A stretch of 64,000 bases of DNA from JANQIO01 sp965229625 (lineage in GTDB: Bacteria; Pseudomonadota; Gammaproteobacteria; Pseudomonadales; Halieaceae): the NCBI GenBank assembly GCA_965229625.1, contig CBDDJJ010000002.1, positions 992,001 through 1,056,000 of the forward strand. The letters are read 5' to 3'. The notes under the pieces were generated by a model that was not told where the DNA came from, did no database searches, and was given only the letters and a program-made list of their open reading frames with translations. This document shows, in pieces, positions 63,548 to 64,000 of this stretch (position 1 is the stretch's first letter; each line of letters starts with the position of its first letter). Position numbers and translations under genes: made by a program.

Positions 63548-64000
63548 TTACTGTGCTTTGCCGAGCCGGACCGTGACCGGCATGCCCTGGCGCAGTTGCT
63601 CATCGGGCTCGGTCACCACGATGCGCAGGCGATAAACCAGGTCGGTGCGCAGCTCCGGGGTTTCCACGGTCTTGGGCGTGAACTCCGCCCGCGGCGAGAC
63701 AAACCCCACCTGGCCTCGATAGCTTTGCTCACTGGAATCCGACATCACCTGCACTTCAGCGCCGGGTACCACCTGCCCGAGATGGGTCTCACCCACGTAG
63801 GCGCGTACATAGACCACATCGGTGAGTGACAGAGTGTAGACCGGCTCGCCCACGTTAACCATGGAGCCCGGCTCCCGGGCGCGTACCTGTATGACACCGG
63901 CGCTTGGGGCGTAAAGGCGCGCATCATTCACCTGGGTCGCCGCCTGGTCGCGCCTGGCCTCGGCCGCGGCCAGCGCCGCCGCTGCCGCCGCACGATCTTC
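63548..64000 (-). CDS. ybhG: HlyD-family membrane fusion protein (N-terminus beyond right edge)
   Basis: About 150 C-terminal residues are in the window. An Ala/Arg/Glu-rich coiled-coil end is followed by the lipoyl/barrel region (LYAPSAGVIQVRAREPGSMV) and a beta-barrel segment ending LRQGMPVTVRLGKAQ. First gene of the ABC exporter operon; it would bridge the inner-membrane complex to the outer membrane. The start lies outside the window. Confidence 0.88.
   Translation of the reverse strand, partial: EDRAAAAAALAAAEARRDQAATQVNDARLYAPSAGVIQVRAREPGSMVNVGEPVYTLSLTDVVYVRAYVGETHLGQVVPGAEVQVMSDSSEQSYRGQVGFVSPRAEFTPKTVETPELRTDLVYRLRIVVTEPDEQLRQGMPVTVRLGKAQ

Overview
The window looks like a chromosomal segment of a GC-rich marine gammaproteobacterium, probably of the Halieaceae/OM60 type. 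That placement is an inference from three things: the gene order tRNA-fMet-rimP-nusA-infB / tpiA-secG-tRNA-Leu / carAB-greA, the large TonB-dependent receptor, and the lipid-degradation genes. No search was run.

Left third (1-20.5 kb, mostly minus strand): a conserved housekeeping block. Read in transcription order from the right it is carA, carB, greA, then rlmE, ftsH, folP, glmM, tpiA, secG, tRNA-Leu(GAG), tRNA-fMet, rimP, nusA and infB (cut by the left edge). It departs from the usual pseudomonad/enterobacterial order in three places. A small lipoprotein gene sits between the two tRNAs. A plus-strand group (yhbY, a small unknown gene, a KdgK-like kinase, a mannitol-dehydrogenase-family gene) separates greA from rlmE. 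To the right of carA, where dapB is often found, there is about 680 bp without a gene, holding a terminator and two copies of a structured repeat.

Middle (21-33 kb): an SDR and a GTG-started PLP decarboxylase overlap. A DsbA-like oxidoreductase, an SDR remnant, an MFS transporter and a CHAD protein follow. A leftward operon then encodes a MaoC hydratase, SDR, thiolase, MDR reductase, Fe-ADH and hotdog thioesterase, which together resemble a beta-oxidation module. Its promoter carries a palindrome that overlaps the -10 box.

33-44 kb: a 955-residue TonB-dependent receptor precedes genes for a TPR/2OG-Fe(II) oxygenase, a TPR/sulfotransferase, a TPR/Asp-Asn-hydroxylase, a secreted TPR protein and a transglutaminase-like TPR lipoprotein. 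This is the best candidate for an undescribed system, possibly modification of an envelope protein by hydroxylation and sulfation.

44-50 kb: a DAB-type inorganic carbon uptake pair (dabB-dabA) with an ArsR regulator, a divergent LysR regulator, and a nearby degenerate relative of isocitrate/isopropylmalate dehydrogenase.

50-64 kb: a LysM lytic transglycosylase preceded by four 42-bp hairpin repeats; three acyl-CoA dehydrogenases, whose promoter matches that of the maoC operon; a second 2OG-oxygenase + sulfotransferase pair; a CYP153-like P450; and a YbhGFSR-like ABC exporter cut by the right edge.

Non-coding structure is unusually rich. It includes a three-copy covarying junction-like repeat, REP-type palindromes, a 157-bp tandem duplication beside tRNA-Leu, and the 42-bp hairpin array.
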